Source: Clostridium sp. 12(A)
GTDB taxonomy: Bacteria > Bacillota > Clostridia > Lachnospirales > Lachnospiraceae
Length of the DNA stretch: 64,000 bases
Assembly: GCA_000526575.1 (NCBI GenBank)
Contig: JAGI01000002.1
Span: 496,001 to 560,000, forward strand
Reading direction: 5' to 3'
Shown here: positions 1 to 7,502 of the stretch, piece after piece
Layout of the letters: each line of letters opens with the position of its first letter
How positions within the stretch are numbered: the stretch's first letter is position 1
Notes under the pieces: model-generated
Seen by the model: the letters and a program-made list of their open reading frames with translations, nothing else
Databases searched by the model: none
What the model was told of the DNA's origin: nothing
Made by a program: the position numbers and the translations under genes

Positions 1-177
1 AACACCCATTTTTTGAAAGCAGGAGATGGTGGAGAGACAATCAGCGCCAGATAGAAAATGGGTGATTTCTGTGGTTCCTTTTGCAATGGAGCCAAACATA
101 ACGCTGCGGTGAGATATGGATTTATCTCCTGGAATGGTTATTTCTCCCTTTAATGGGGAGGCTTTTGTAAATTTCAT
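1..177 (-). CDS. aroA: 3-phosphoshikimate 1-carboxyvinyltransferase (EPSP synthase), N-terminal part only
   Basis: Transfers enolpyruvyl from PEP to shikimate-3-phosphate in the shikimate pathway. Reading the minus strand from ATG at 177 gives about 59 residues beginning [20 protein letters not shown]. They include the GDKSISHR stretch, which is the conserved N-terminal PEP-site motif of the AroA family, then a [10 protein letters not shown] segment. The frame is open to the window edge, so the rest of the gene lies outside. A GAGAGG ribosome binding site sits just upstream, and the tyrA stop codon is 13 nt away, so it is the third gene of an aroF-tyrA-aroA operon. Identification is secure despite truncation by the window. 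Confidence 0.93.
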   Translation of the reverse strand, partial: MKFTKASPLKGEITIPGDKSISHRSVMFGSIAKGTTEITHFLSGADCLSTISCFQKMGV

Positions 178-190
178 AAAGTAACCTCTC

Positions 191-1288
191 TTAGTTCGGT
201 ATTAAGTCATAATGATATCGTTCCAACTGCTTCCAAGCGTTGTCCATGGCTTCTTTATCGTAAAATGCAATTCTTAGAGTGCCTTCTCCGTGCTCTCTGT
301 TATGGTTAATGCCGATGTTCCTTATGCTGATGCCCTTAGCTGCTAAAATAACGGCAAGTGTGGAAATAGCTCCCACCTCATCCGCCATGTTGACTGTAAA
401 GGTATAATCAGGTTCAATAAGACCTCTGGCTTTTTCTGAAAAGGAATCCCTGTAATCTCTGGAAGTCTCAAACAGCCGATGGATATACTGATTATCCTTA
501 TCCTCCAGCACCTTTACGATATCATTTAGAGAATCAATGTAGCGTTTCAGGATGAGGGAAAGGTTCCCACTGTTGGTCATGCAGATCTGCTCCCACATCT
601 CTGGGGAAGAAGATGCGATTCGGGTAATATCCTTGAAACCGCCGGCAGAAAGGCGCTTCATCAGCTCCTGGCTGTTATCGGAATCCTTCACCAGATTGAC
701 CAGACTGGAAGCTACAATATGAGGCAGATGGCTGATGGCCGCCACCACAAAGTCGTGCTCCTTATAATCCAGTACCAGTGGAATGGAACCGATGGCATTC
801 CCGATATCCACCATTCGATTGATCTGATCTTCTGTGGAGAAGGCAGTAGGAGTAATGATATAATAGGCATTTTCAAGAAGATGGACGGAGGAATTTTCAA
901 ATCCTGTCTTTTCAGAGCCTGCCATTGGGTGCCCTCCGATGAAGCAGTGCTCCAGGCCAAGACGAATAACCGCTTCGTGAATATCCGTCTTGGTGCTGCC
1001 AACATCGGTTATAATGGCCCCTGGCTTAAGAAAGGGCTTAATCTTATCTAAGTAATCTGCATTGAATTCCACAGGAGCACAAAGAAAAATCAAATCACAT
1101 TCATTCAGTTCTTCCCCGATTCCATCTAAGATGACATCTACGATTCCTTCTTCTCTGGCCTTTAAAAGCCTGGATTTGGATCGCATATATGCCATGATTT
1201 TAGTATCAGGATTCACACGCTTGATCCCCCTGGCAATGGAGCCACCAATCAGACCAAGCCCGATAAAGGCAATGGAAGCTTCACTCAT
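191..1288 (-). CDS. tyrA: Prephenate dehydrogenase with C-terminal ACT domain
   Basis: Oxidatively decarboxylates prephenate to 4-hydroxyphenylpyruvate in tyrosine synthesis. The 365-residue protein opens with an NAD-binding Rossmann motif GLGLIGGS (about residues 10-17), continues with the helical dehydrogenase domain containing [12 protein letters not shown] and HLPHIVA, and ends in an ACT-type domain (about 295-360, [20 protein letters not shown]) that in this family usually senses tyrosine. The start codon overlaps the aroF stop by 4 nt (ATGA), which indicates translational coupling. Feedback inhibition by tyrosine is known for ACT-containing homologues and is inferred here. Confidence 0.95.
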   Translation of the reverse strand: MSEASIAFIGLGLIGGSIARGIKRVNPDTKIMAYMRSKSRLLKAREEGIVDVILDGIGEELNECDLIFLCAPVEFNADYLDKIKPFLKPGAIITDVGSTKTDIHEAVIRLGLEHCFIGGHPMAGSEKTGFENSSVHLLENAYYIITPTAFSTEDQINRMVDIGNAIGSIPLVLDYKEHDFVVAAISHLPHIVASSLVNLVKDSDNSQELMKRLSAGGFKDITRIASSSPEMWEQICMTNSGNLSLILKRYIDSLNDIVKVLEDKDNQYIHRLFETSRDYRDSFSEKARGLIEPDYTFTVNMADEVGAISTLAVILAAKGISIRNIGINHNREHGEGTLRIAFYDKEAMDNAWKQLERYHYDLIPN

Positions 1289-2301
1289 TTCATATTCCTC
1301 CCGGAAAGCTCTGCGTAAGGCTTAAGCTCATCCATAAGATGATCGAACTGTTCAAAGGTCAGAGACTGAGGACCGTCTGACAATGCGCAGGCTGGGCAAG
1401 GATGAACCTCTACGATAAGTCCGTCAGCACCAACTGCCAGTGATGCCTTTGAAATAGGCTCAATGTAAGCACGTACGCCTGTGGCATGGCTTGGATCGAT
1501 AATAACTGGTAAATGGCTCTTGGACCTTATGACTGGTACTGCACTGATGTCCAGCGTGTTTCTGGTAGCAGTCTCATAAGTACGGATGCCTCGTTCGCAG
1601 AGAACGATATTAGGATTTCCCTCAGAAGCAATGTACTCCGCTGCATTCAGCCATTCATCGATGGTGGCACATAATCCTCTTTTTAAAAGAACAGGAACAC
1701 CGGCCTTGCCTGCTTCTTTTAAAAGCTCAAAGTTCTGCATGTTCCGTGCTCCAATTTGTACCATATCAACATATTTTACTGCAGTTTCCAGTGCACGTAA
1801 ACTGGTAGCTTCGCAAATAATATTAAGTCCCGTCGCTTCCCTTGCTTCCTTCATGAACTTTAAGCCTTCTTCTTCCAGGCCCTGGAATGCGTAAGGTGAG
1901 GTTCTTGGCTTGTATGCACCGCCTCTTAAAAACTGGGCGCCAGCTTTTTTTACAGCGAAAGCAGTCTCCATGAGCATGTCATGGTTTTCAATGGCACATG
2001 GTCCTGCCATCATGGTAAAATGTCCCGGTCCGATTTTTGCTGTACCAACAGAAATCACGGAATCGTCGGGATGGAACTTTTTGTTTACTAGTTTGTAAGT
2101 TTCTGTCACTGATACGATTTTATCAACACCTTCTATCAGTTCAATATTTGCACTTTGCAGCTTTGATTTGTCACCAACAACACCTACGATGGTAACCTGA
2201 GTCCCTTTGGACAAATGTGCCTGAAGGCCATTTTCCTCAATGATTTGCTTGATTTTAAGTACAGCTTCCTCGGAAGCATTAGGCTTCATAATGATTATCA
2301 T
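1285..2301 (-). CDS. aroF: 3-deoxy-7-phosphoheptulonate synthase (DAHP synthase, type I-beta)
   Basis: Condenses PEP with erythrose-4-phosphate, the first step of the shikimate pathway. The 338-residue protein has an N-terminal ferredoxin-like domain of about 70 residues, as in the Thermotoga-type enzymes where it mediates tyrosine inhibition. The catalytic barrel follows with GPCAIENHDM, PRTSPYAFQG, RNMQNFELL, CERGIRTYE and IDPSHATG. The start at 2301 is supported by a GGGAGAAC ribosome binding site; an ATG four codons in is a weaker alternative. First gene of the aro operon, with its own consensus promoter upstream. Confidence 0.95.
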   Translation of the reverse strand: MIIIMKPNASEEAVLKIKQIIEENGLQAHLSKGTQVTIVGVVGDKSKLQSANIELIEGVDKIVSVTETYKLVNKKFHPDDSVISVGTAKIGPGHFTMMAGPCAIENHDMLMETAFAVKKAGAQFLRGGAYKPRTSPYAFQGLEEEGLKFMKEAREATGLNIICEATSLRALETAVKYVDMVQIGARNMQNFELLKEAGKAGVPVLLKRGLCATIDEWLNAAEYIASEGNPNIVLCERGIRTYETATRNTLDISAVPVIRSKSHLPVIIDPSHATGVRAYIEPISKASLAVGADGLIVEVHPCPACALSDGPQSLTFEQFDHLMDELKPYAELSGRNMK

Positions 2302-2338
2302 AAACTATGTTCTCCCTTTTTTCAAATATTTAATCCCC

Positions 2339-2367
2339 ATTGTATCCGATAGGGTTCTTGTTGTCAA
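2339..2367 (-). promoter_or_regulatory. Promoter of the aroF-tyrA-aroA operon
   Basis: On the minus strand a consensus -35 TTGACA (2362-2367) is followed after exactly 17 nt by TACAAT (2339-2344), about 38 nt upstream of the aroF start codon. Just upstream of the -35 lies an AT-rich stretch (2377-2398) containing the inverted repeat AAAGT-GTTAA-ACTTT, which could bind a regulator. The operator suggestion is only an inference. Confidence 0.8.
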
Positions 2368-2437
2368 CGCTTTTATACTTTAAAGTTTAACACTTTAACG
2401 TATACTGGCGTTTTATGGGCATTTACCATGAAAAGGA

Positions 2438-2466
2438 TGGATTAAAATTTTATCCTGTGATAAAAT
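2438..2466 (+). promoter_or_regulatory. Weak candidate promoter for the retron transcript
   Basis: TAAAAT at 2461-2466 could serve as a -10 element with a poor -35 (TGGATT, 2438-2443) at 17-nt spacing. Transcription would then start near 2473, a few bases before the a1 repeat at 2478, which fits retron layout. The region is AT-rich with near-palindromic stretches (GTGA...TCAC, 2457-2473). The -35 match is weak, so this is tentative. Confidence 0.35.
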
Positions 2467-2477
2467 ATTTCACATAA

Positions 2478-2672
2478 CAGCAGAAGCAATAGTTTTTCCG
2501 GATTAAGCATTCGGCCGGGCAGCGAGTCGCTGTCCGGATCATCATAGGATCATAATAGACCGCAAGCTGCTGCGAAGTACCACCGCACATTGCATGTGCA
2601 TGCGCATGTGCGGGACACATGCGTGCGTACGTCTTCGCATCTTACGGTATCATTTTAGTATTGCTTCTGCTG
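2478..2672 (+). ncRNA. Retron msr-msd non-coding RNA
   Basis: The segment is bounded by a perfect 14-bp inverted repeat: a1 CAGCAGAAGCAATA (2478-2491) and a2 TATTGCTTCTGCTG (2659-2672). This is the hallmark that brings the two ends of a retron transcript together for priming. The msr-like half holds a 10-bp hairpin (2515-2524 with 2528-2537, one G-U pair, 3-nt loop). The msd-like half folds into one long hairpin: ACCG/CGGT (2559-2562 with 2645-2648), AAG/CTT, TGCGAAG/CTTCGCA (2571-2577 with 2633-2639), then CCGCACAT/ATGTGCGG (2583-2590 with 2606-2613) and GCATG/CATGC at the tip. A retron-type reverse transcriptase starts 40 nt downstream. The exact branching guanosine and msd ends cannot be fixed from sequence alone. 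Confidence 0.87.
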
Positions 2673-2712
2673 ATATACTTCTGGTTGACTGACGAAGCGG
2701 AGGAATTGGTCT

Positions 2713-3693
2713 ATGTATGGGACAGAACTTTGGAAATATAGTACGCCGGAGCATTGCCGGGACATGCTATTGTCTTTTAAACTTCTTAGCGAGGATTGGC
2801 CGGATGAAAAGGCGATTGGCTGCCTCTATGCCATAAGCAATCATACGGAGCGTCATTATCATACCGTACTGATACCAAAAAGCGATGGAACAAAGCGCAA
2901 GCTTCTCGTACCAGATGATCTATTAAAAATGATTCAGAGAAACATAACAAAACATGTGCTATCCGAATTTGAAGTGTCTTCCTGTGCGGCTGCGTACCGA
3001 AAGGGCACTTCAGTTCTTACCAATGCATCAGTCCATACAGGAAAGAAATTGGTGCTAAAAATGGATATTGAAGACTTTTTTGGAAGCATTACCTTCCCCA
3101 TGGTTTTAAACAGTGCATTTTCAGGCCGGTATTTTCCACCAGCCGTGGGAACTATGCTTACAGCTCTGTGCTGTTATCGGGATTATCTGCCACAGGGGGC
3201 ACCTTCTTCCCCTGCAATATCCAATCTTGTTATGAGACCGTTTGATGATTATATGAAGGTGTGGTGCGAAAAAAGGAATATTTCTTATACCAGATACTGT
3301 GATGATATGACATTCTCAGGAGATTTTCAGCCAGGTCCGGTGATACGGAAGGTATCTGGTTTTTTAAATGATATGGGCTTTTCCTTAAATCAGGGAAAGA
3401 CAAGAATTATTTCCTGGGGAAGGAGGCAGACGGTTACTGGTATTGTAGTCAATCGAAAACCTAAGGTCTCTCCGGAATACCGGAGAAAACTGCGCCAGGA
3501 AGTATTTTACTGCTTAAAATATGGAGCCAAATCCCATATTGCAGTGACAGGAAGAGAGGAACCGGATGAGGAAAGTGAGCGCCGGTATCTTCGTTCCCTT
3601 CTTGGAAAGATCCAGTATCTTCTCTATATCAATCCTGATGATATATGGTTTGCAAAAGCAAAGGGAAAAATACAAAGTATACTTGAAACATAA
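2713..3693 (+). CDS. Retron-type reverse transcriptase
   Basis: A 326-residue RT that would prime on the adjacent structured RNA to make RNA-linked multicopy single-stranded DNA. Visible motifs in order: NASVH at 104-108 (the retron-specific NAxxH of region X), first catalytic Asp in KMDIEDFF (D118), QGAPSSPAISN (161-171), the catalytic YCDD box (195-198), and VTGIVVN (241-247, the retron VTG of region Y). A basic C-terminal thumb-like segment with LLGKIQYLLYINPDD follows, as usual in this class. Length is typical of a stand-alone retron RT; no fused effector, maturase or endonuclease domain is present, which argues against a group II intron RT. The ribosome binding site GGAGG lies 9 nt before the ATG. 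Known retrons act as anti-phage toxin/antitoxin-like units with an effector; none is evident in the immediate neighbourhood. Confidence 0.93.
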   Translation: MYGTELWKYSTPEHCRDMLLSFKLLSEDWPDEKAIGCLYAISNHTERHYHTVLIPKSDGTKRKLLVPDDLLKMIQRNITKHVLSEFEVSSCAAAYRKGTSVLTNASVHTGKKLVLKMDIEDFFGSITFPMVLNSAFSGRYFPPAVGTMLTALCCYRDYLPQGAPSSPAISNLVMRPFDDYMKVWCEKRNISYTRYCDDMTFSGDFQPGPVIRKVSGFLNDMGFSLNQGKTRIISWGRRQTVTGIVVNRKPKVSPEYRRKLRQEVFYCLKYGAKSHIAVTGREEPDEESERRYLRSLLGKIQYLLYINPDDIWFAKAKGKIQSILET

Positions 3694-3712
3694 GAGGCTT
3701 GTCTGGTATAAT
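3683..3712 (+). promoter_or_regulatory. Promoter overlapping the RT stop codon
   Basis: TTGAAA (3683-3688) and TATAAT (3707-3712) are separated by 18 nt and straddle the stop codon of the reverse transcriptase. They would drive the small cell-wall-binding-repeat gene at 3737 independently of the retron. Confidence 0.65.
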
Positions 3713-3736
3713 AGAAAAAACAGGTGGAGGGAAGAT

Positions 3737-4129
3737 ATGAGAACACGATGGAAAAGACTGGCCGCCTACGGGACATGCTGTGCGCTCTTTATTGGAGCCA
3801 TGATATGGATTCCTGGGTCCCCTGTACAGATTGAGGCAATGGCTCAGACAGACTCTGTAGTTTCGTGGTGTGAGTGGCAGCAGGAACAGGACGGCTGGAA
3901 ACTTAAAAACAGTGACGGTTCCTATGCAAAAGGTTGTTTTAGTGCAGTGGATAATATATGGTATTATTTTGATCAGGACGGTTATATGGTAACCGGGTGG
4001 CAGCAGGTGGGCAATGACTGGTATTATTTTGAGAAGGACGGCCATATGGTCACAGGCCCAGCTTATGTAGGGCAGACATACTATTATTTTGAATCAAGTG
4101 GAAAGCTGGATAAAAGCTTTTATGAATAG
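3737..4129 (+). CDS. Small secreted protein with cell-wall/choline-binding-type repeats
   Basis: A 130-residue protein. The start is placed at ATG 3737 because GGAGGGAAG lies just upstream; an upstream in-frame start at 3566 would lie inside the RT gene. The N-terminus (MRTRWKRLAAYGTCCALFIG) looks like a signal peptide with basic head and hydrophobic core, probably cut near QIEAMA. The mature part is made of about three aromatic repeats (NIWYYFDQDGYMVTGW, NDWYYFEKDGHMVTGP, QTYYYFESSG). They are typical of the CW_binding_1 / glucan-binding repeat family, which attaches to choline or polysaccharide on the cell surface. There is no enzymatic domain. It directly follows the retron RT but has its own promoter and terminator, so any functional link is unproven. 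Confidence 0.85.
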   Translation: MRTRWKRLAAYGTCCALFIGAMIWIPGSPVQIEAMAQTDSVVSWCEWQQEQDGWKLKNSDGSYAKGCFSAVDNIWYYFDQDGYMVTGWQQVGNDWYYFEKDGHMVTGPAYVGQTYYYFESSGKLDKSFYE

Positions 4130-4140
4130 GATTGACGGAG

Positions 4141-4167
4141 AAAGAGGGCTGAGCCCTCTTTTCTTTT
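4141..4167 (+). terminator. Intrinsic terminator
   Basis: Hairpin AAAGAGGGC / GCCCTCTTT with a 3-nt loop followed by TTTTCTTTT, just after the stop codon of the cell-wall-binding-repeat gene. Confidence 0.85.
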
Positions 4168-4177
4168 GTATAAAAAG

Positions 4178-4246
4178 AAAAATGTCGAAAAATAATTGTA
4201 CAAATTGCATGACATGCTTGCAATTATACGACATTTTTAGTAAAAT
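4178..4246 (+). promoter_or_regulatory. Promoter with nested inverted repeats upstream of the EF-G paralogue
   Basis: A -35 TTGCAA (4218-4223) and -10 TAAAAT (4241-4246) are 17 nt apart. The region carries three nested inverted repeats: perfect 10-bp arms AAAAATGTCG (4178-4187) and CGACATTTTT (4229-4238), 7-bp arms AATTGCA (4203-4209) and TGCAATT (4219-4225), and GCATG-A-CATGC (4207-4217). The right-hand arms cover the -35 and spacer, as expected for a repressor operator. Function is inferred. Confidence 0.6.
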
Positions 4247-4284
4247 ATTATCATAGACTTAAATACGGAACAGGAGGAATGTTT

Positions 4285-6387
4285 ATGAACGTGTATGGAA
4301 CCAAACAGATCCGTAACGTCGCCTTACTCGGGCACGGGGGAGCCGGTAAAACCACCCTGGCAGAAGCAATGGCGTTCGTGACCGGAGCCATCGGCAGAAT
4401 GGGTAAAATCGTCGACGGTAATACCATCAGCGATTATGACAAAGAAGAGACAAAGAGACAGTTTTCTATCTCCACTTCTCTGATTCCTTTGGAGTATGAA
4501 GGAGAAGATGGGCCAATAAAGGTCAACTTACTTGATACTCCCGGGTATTTTGATTTTGTTGGAGAGGTTGAAGAGGCCATCAGTGTGGCGGATGCAGCCG
4601 TGATTGTAGTAAACTGCAAAGCAGGAATCGAAGTTGGTACATATAAGGCATGGGAGATGTGTGAGAAGTACAAGCTTCCAAGGCTTTTCTTTGTAACCAA
4701 TATGGATGACGACCAGGCGAGTTTCAGGGAACTGTTACTAAAGCTGGAAAAGGAATTTGGAAGGAAGATAGCACCGTTCCATCTTCCCATTCGTGAAAAT
4801 GAAAAGTTCATAGGTTTTGTCAATGTGGTAAAAATGGCCGGAAGACGGTTCACGACCAACAGTGACTATGTGGAATGTGAGATTCCGGAATACAGTCAGA
4901 AGAACTTGGGAATAGCCCGTGAAGCTCTTATGGAAGCGGTGGCTGAAACAAGCGAAGAATACATGGAGCGTTATTTTACAGGAGATGAATTCACACTGGA
5001 TGAGATTTCATCTGCATTGAGAGAGCATGTGACAGAAGGTAATATTGTTCCGGTCATGTTAGGATCAGGTCTTTACGCCCAGGGAGCCAAGATGGTGCTT
5101 CAGGCAATTGACAAATACTTCCCATCGCCGGATCACTACGAATGCATTGGCGTGGATATTTCCACAGGAGAACGGTTCACGGCCAAGTACAATGACAACG
5201 TATCCTTATCGGCACGGGTATTTAAGACCATTGTGGATCCTTTTATCGGTAAATACTCTCTTCTTAAAATCTGTACCGGCACATTAAAACCTGATTCCGT
5301 TATATTTAACGTCAACAAGGATTCTGAGGAGAAGATCGGAAAACTGTATGTGTTAAGAGGAAAGGAAGCCATTGAAGTTTCTGAGTTAAAAGCAGGAGAC
5401 ATCGGAGCCGTTTCTAAGCTTAATGTGACTCAGACAGGAGATACCATAGCACTTCGTTCTGCGCCTATTGTATACCATAAGCCAGAGATTTCAACTCCTT
5501 ATACTTATATGCGTTACAAGACGAAAACAAAGGGTGATGATGATAAGGTATCCAACGCCCTATCAAAGCTCACAGAGGAAGACTGGACCTTAAAGGTGGT
5601 TAATGATACAGAGAACCGTCAGTCCCTTATATATGCCATCGGAGACCAGCAGCTTGAAGTAGCAGTAAGCAAGCTGTTAAACCGTTATAAAGTAGAGATT
5701 GAACTGAGCAAGCCTAAATTTGCGTACCGGGAGACCATACGTAAAAAAGTGGAAGTTCAGGGGAAATATAAAAAGCAGTCCGGAGGACATGGACAGTATG
5801 GAGATGTTAAGATGTCCTTTGAACCCTCCGGTGATCTGGAAAAGCCATATATCTTTGAAGAGACAGTCTTTGGCGGAGCGGTGCCGAGAAACTATTTCCC
5901 GGCTGTTGAAAAGGGCGTGGCAGAATGCGTGCAAAAAGGCCCGCTGGCAGCGTATCCGGTGGTTGGCATCAAGGCAACGCTTCTTGATGGTTCCTATCAT
6001 CCTGTAGACTCCTCAGAGCTGGCCTTTAAGATGGCGGCAACCATGGCCTTTAAAAAAGGCTTTATGGATGCAAATCCTGTTCTGTTAGAACCCATCGCTT
6101 CCCTGAAAGTAAGAGTTCCTGATAAATTTACAGGAGACGTTATGGGAGATTTAAACCGCAGAAGAGGCCGTGTGCTTGGCATGAATTCCGATCATCACGG
6201 AAAACAGATCATCGAAGCGGATATACCGGTTTCCGAGATGTTTGGTTATAATACAGACCTTCGGTCCATGACCGGCGGAATGGGTACCTTCGAATATGAA
6301 TTCAGCCGTTACGAACTTGCGCCTGGTGATATCCAGAAGAAAGAGGTGGAAGAGCGGGCAGCAAAGGTTGATAAGGGAACGGTATAA
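4285..6387 (+). CDS. Elongation factor G-like translational GTPase (EF-G paralogue)
   Basis: A 700-residue protein with EF-G architecture. G1 P-loop GHGGAGKTTL lies near residue 13, G3 is DTPGYFDF, and the NKxD-position motif is TNMDDD rather than canonical NKxD. A beta-barrel domain II and EF-G domains III-V follow (KSGGHGQYGDVKMSFEP, SDHHGKQIIEADIPVSEMFGY, MTGGMGTFEYEFSRYE). The variant G4 and its position away from ribosomal protein genes suggest the second EF-G lineage found in many Clostridia, not the main fusA; its role (translocation backup, recycling or stress) is unknown. ATG 4285 is preferred over 4279 because AGGAGG (4272-4277) is then 7 nt away. It is transcribed alone from a palindrome-decorated promoter. 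Confidence 0.88.
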   Translation: MNVYGTKQIRNVALLGHGGAGKTTLAEAMAFVTGAIGRMGKIVDGNTISDYDKEETKRQFSISTSLIPLEYEGEDGPIKVNLLDTPGYFDFVGEVEEAISVADAAVIVVNCKAGIEVGTYKAWEMCEKYKLPRLFFVTNMDDDQASFRELLLKLEKEFGRKIAPFHLPIRENEKFIGFVNVVKMAGRRFTTNSDYVECEIPEYSQKNLGIAREALMEAVAETSEEYMERYFTGDEFTLDEISSALREHVTEGNIVPVMLGSGLYAQGAKMVLQAIDKYFPSPDHYECIGVDISTGERFTAKYNDNVSLSARVFKTIVDPFIGKYSLLKICTGTLKPDSVIFNVNKDSEEKIGKLYVLRGKEAIEVSELKAGDIGAVSKLNVTQTGDTIALRSAPIVYHKPEISTPYTYMRYKTKTKGDDDKVSNALSKLTEEDWTLKVVNDTENRQSLIYAIGDQQLEVAVSKLLNRYKVEIELSKPKFAYRETIRKKVEVQGKYKKQSGGHGQYGDVKMSFEPSGDLEKPYIFEETVFGGAVPRNYFPAVEKGVAECVQKGPLAAYPVVGIKATLLDGSYHPVDSSELAFKMAATMAFKKGFMDANPVLLEPIASLKVRVPDKFTGDVMGDLNRRRGRVLGMNSDHHGKQIIEADIPVSEMFGYNTDLRSMTGGMGTFEYEFSRYELAPGDIQKKEVEERAAKVDKGTV

Positions 6388-6417
6388 ATCAATAAAATCC
6401 TAAGAATTATTTAATTG

Positions 6418-6443
6418 GGAGGCGGCATATTTATGCCGCCTCC
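6418..6443 (+). terminator. Strong hairpin downstream of the EF-G paralogue
   Basis: Perfect 12-bp stem GGAGGCGGCATA (6418-6429) with TATGCCGCCTCC (6432-6443) and a 2-nt loop. There is no clean T-tract after it, so it is a probable terminator or transcript-stabilising hairpin. Confidence 0.65.
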
Positions 6444-6478
6444 TGCTGTACTTTATAGATTTTGATTCCTCTGCAGAA

Positions 6479-6507
6479 TTGCGCTTTTTCCTTGGCTGTG
6501 ATAAACT
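6479..6507 (+). promoter_or_regulatory. Candidate promoter of the CPBP protease gene
   Basis: TTGCGC (6479-6484) and TAAACT (6502-6507) at 17-nt spacing, 30 nt before the start codon. Confidence 0.45.
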
Positions 6508-6537
6508 ATTTTTAATTAGCAGGAGGTAGAAGCAAAA

Positions 6538-7455
6538 TTGGAAAACAAAAAAATGATAGTAAAAGCATTTTCCAGAATCGGCATTGGGTACGGAGCATTC
6601 ATAGCCACAACTCTTTTGTTACAGCTTGGTTTTGGAACCGTCGTAGGGGTATTGCAAATATTTGGAATTAAAATTCCCTTGGGTAACTGGTACGTATTCT
6701 TTAGTTCTTTGGCTAATTATGTGGTGGGAGGTGCCATATCGTACCTGATCATCCGGGATATGCCTGTGGCTCAAAGAGCGAATTCAGAAAGAGCCAGCGG
6801 GAAAATGCTGCTTGCAGGCTTTTTGATCTGTATAAGCGCATTATATCTTGGGAATCTCATTGGGCTGGCATTGATGAAGGTTATTTCAGTTCTGCAGGGA
6901 AGGCCCATGATAAATCCTGTGGAGGAGATCTTAAACGGTTTAAGCGGCTGGGCTATTTTTGCCGTTATGGTAGTGATGGCACCTGTATTTGAAGAAATTC
7001 TGTTCCGTAAGATTTTAATTGACCGGATTCGGTTATATGGTGACAAAGCAGCCATACTCGTATCAGCGTTTATCTTTGGACTGAGCCATGGCAATTTTTA
7101 TCAGTTCTTTTATGCATTTTTTCTTGGCATTGTATTTGCATATATTTATATACGGACGGGAAGACTCCGTTATACAATCCTTTTTCATATGGCAATCAAT
7201 TTTATTGGTTCCATCGTTGGGTTAAAGGTTCAGGAGGTTCCATGGCTGATTGCTTTTTATTCTCTTATCATGCTTATGGCAGTAGCTGCCGGAATCGTAG
7301 TATTCTTCCAGAACCGTAAAAATCTTATCTTTCAGTCAGGACCTTACGAGACCTGGGGGAAGGGGAGCGTTCGAATCTTATTCTTAAATTTTGGAATGAT
7401 TTTCTTTTTTCTGATTTCTACTGTAACCTTCGTTCTTTCGCAGATATCACGGTAA
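6538..7455 (+). CDS. CPBP-family intramembrane metalloprotease
   Basis: A 305-residue, highly hydrophobic protein with about eight membrane segments. It carries the CPBP (CAAX protease / bacteriocin-processing, Abi) signature: EEILFR at 152-157, FGLSH at 180-184 and HMAIN at 217-221, which supply the glutamates, histidines and asparagine of the intramembrane active site. Family members process prenylated proteins in eukaryotes; in bacteria roles include bacteriocin self-immunity and membrane-protein processing, so the substrate here is unknown. Translation starts at a TTG, supported by AGGAGG 11 nt upstream; the next ATG is five codons in. Single-gene unit between the EF-G paralogue and the leuS leader. 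Confidence 0.9.
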   Translation: MENKKMIVKAFSRIGIGYGAFIATTLLLQLGFGTVVGVLQIFGIKIPLGNWYVFFSSLANYVVGGAISYLIIRDMPVAQRANSERASGKMLLAGFLICISALYLGNLIGLALMKVISVLQGRPMINPVEEILNGLSGWAIFAVMVVMAPVFEEILFRKILIDRIRLYGDKAAILVSAFIFGLSHGNFYQFFYAFFLGIVFAYIYIRTGRLRYTILFHMAINFIGSIVGLKVQEVPWLIAFYSLIMLMAVAAGIVVFFQNRKNLIFQSGPYETWGKGSVRILFLNFGMIFFFLISTVTFVLSQISR

Positions 7456-7468
7456 CGGTAAAATTCGG

Positions 7469-7496
7469 TTGACACAATTCTCCAATTATGTTACAT
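7469..7496 (+). promoter_or_regulatory. Promoter of the leuS T-box transcript
   Basis: Consensus TTGACA (7469-7474) and TTACAT (7491-7496) with 16-nt spacing directly precede the structured leader. Confidence 0.7.
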
Positions 7497-7502
7497 TTAC
7501 AG

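Noticed and set aside
2713-3693. Reverse transcriptase as part of a group II intron or diversity-generating retroelement
   Set aside because: No maturase or endonuclease domain, no intron RNA structure and no template/variable repeat pair. Retron-specific NAxxH and VTG motifs and flanking a1/a2 repeats fit a retron instead.
3566-3736. Longer N-terminus for the cell-wall-binding-repeat gene
   Set aside because: It would overlap the RT gene out of frame and destroy the signal peptide; the ribosome binding site is at 3725-3733.
6538-7455. CPBP protease as a bacteriocin immunity gene
   Set aside because: No bacteriocin precursor, exporter or regulator lies next to it, so only the general family call is supported.
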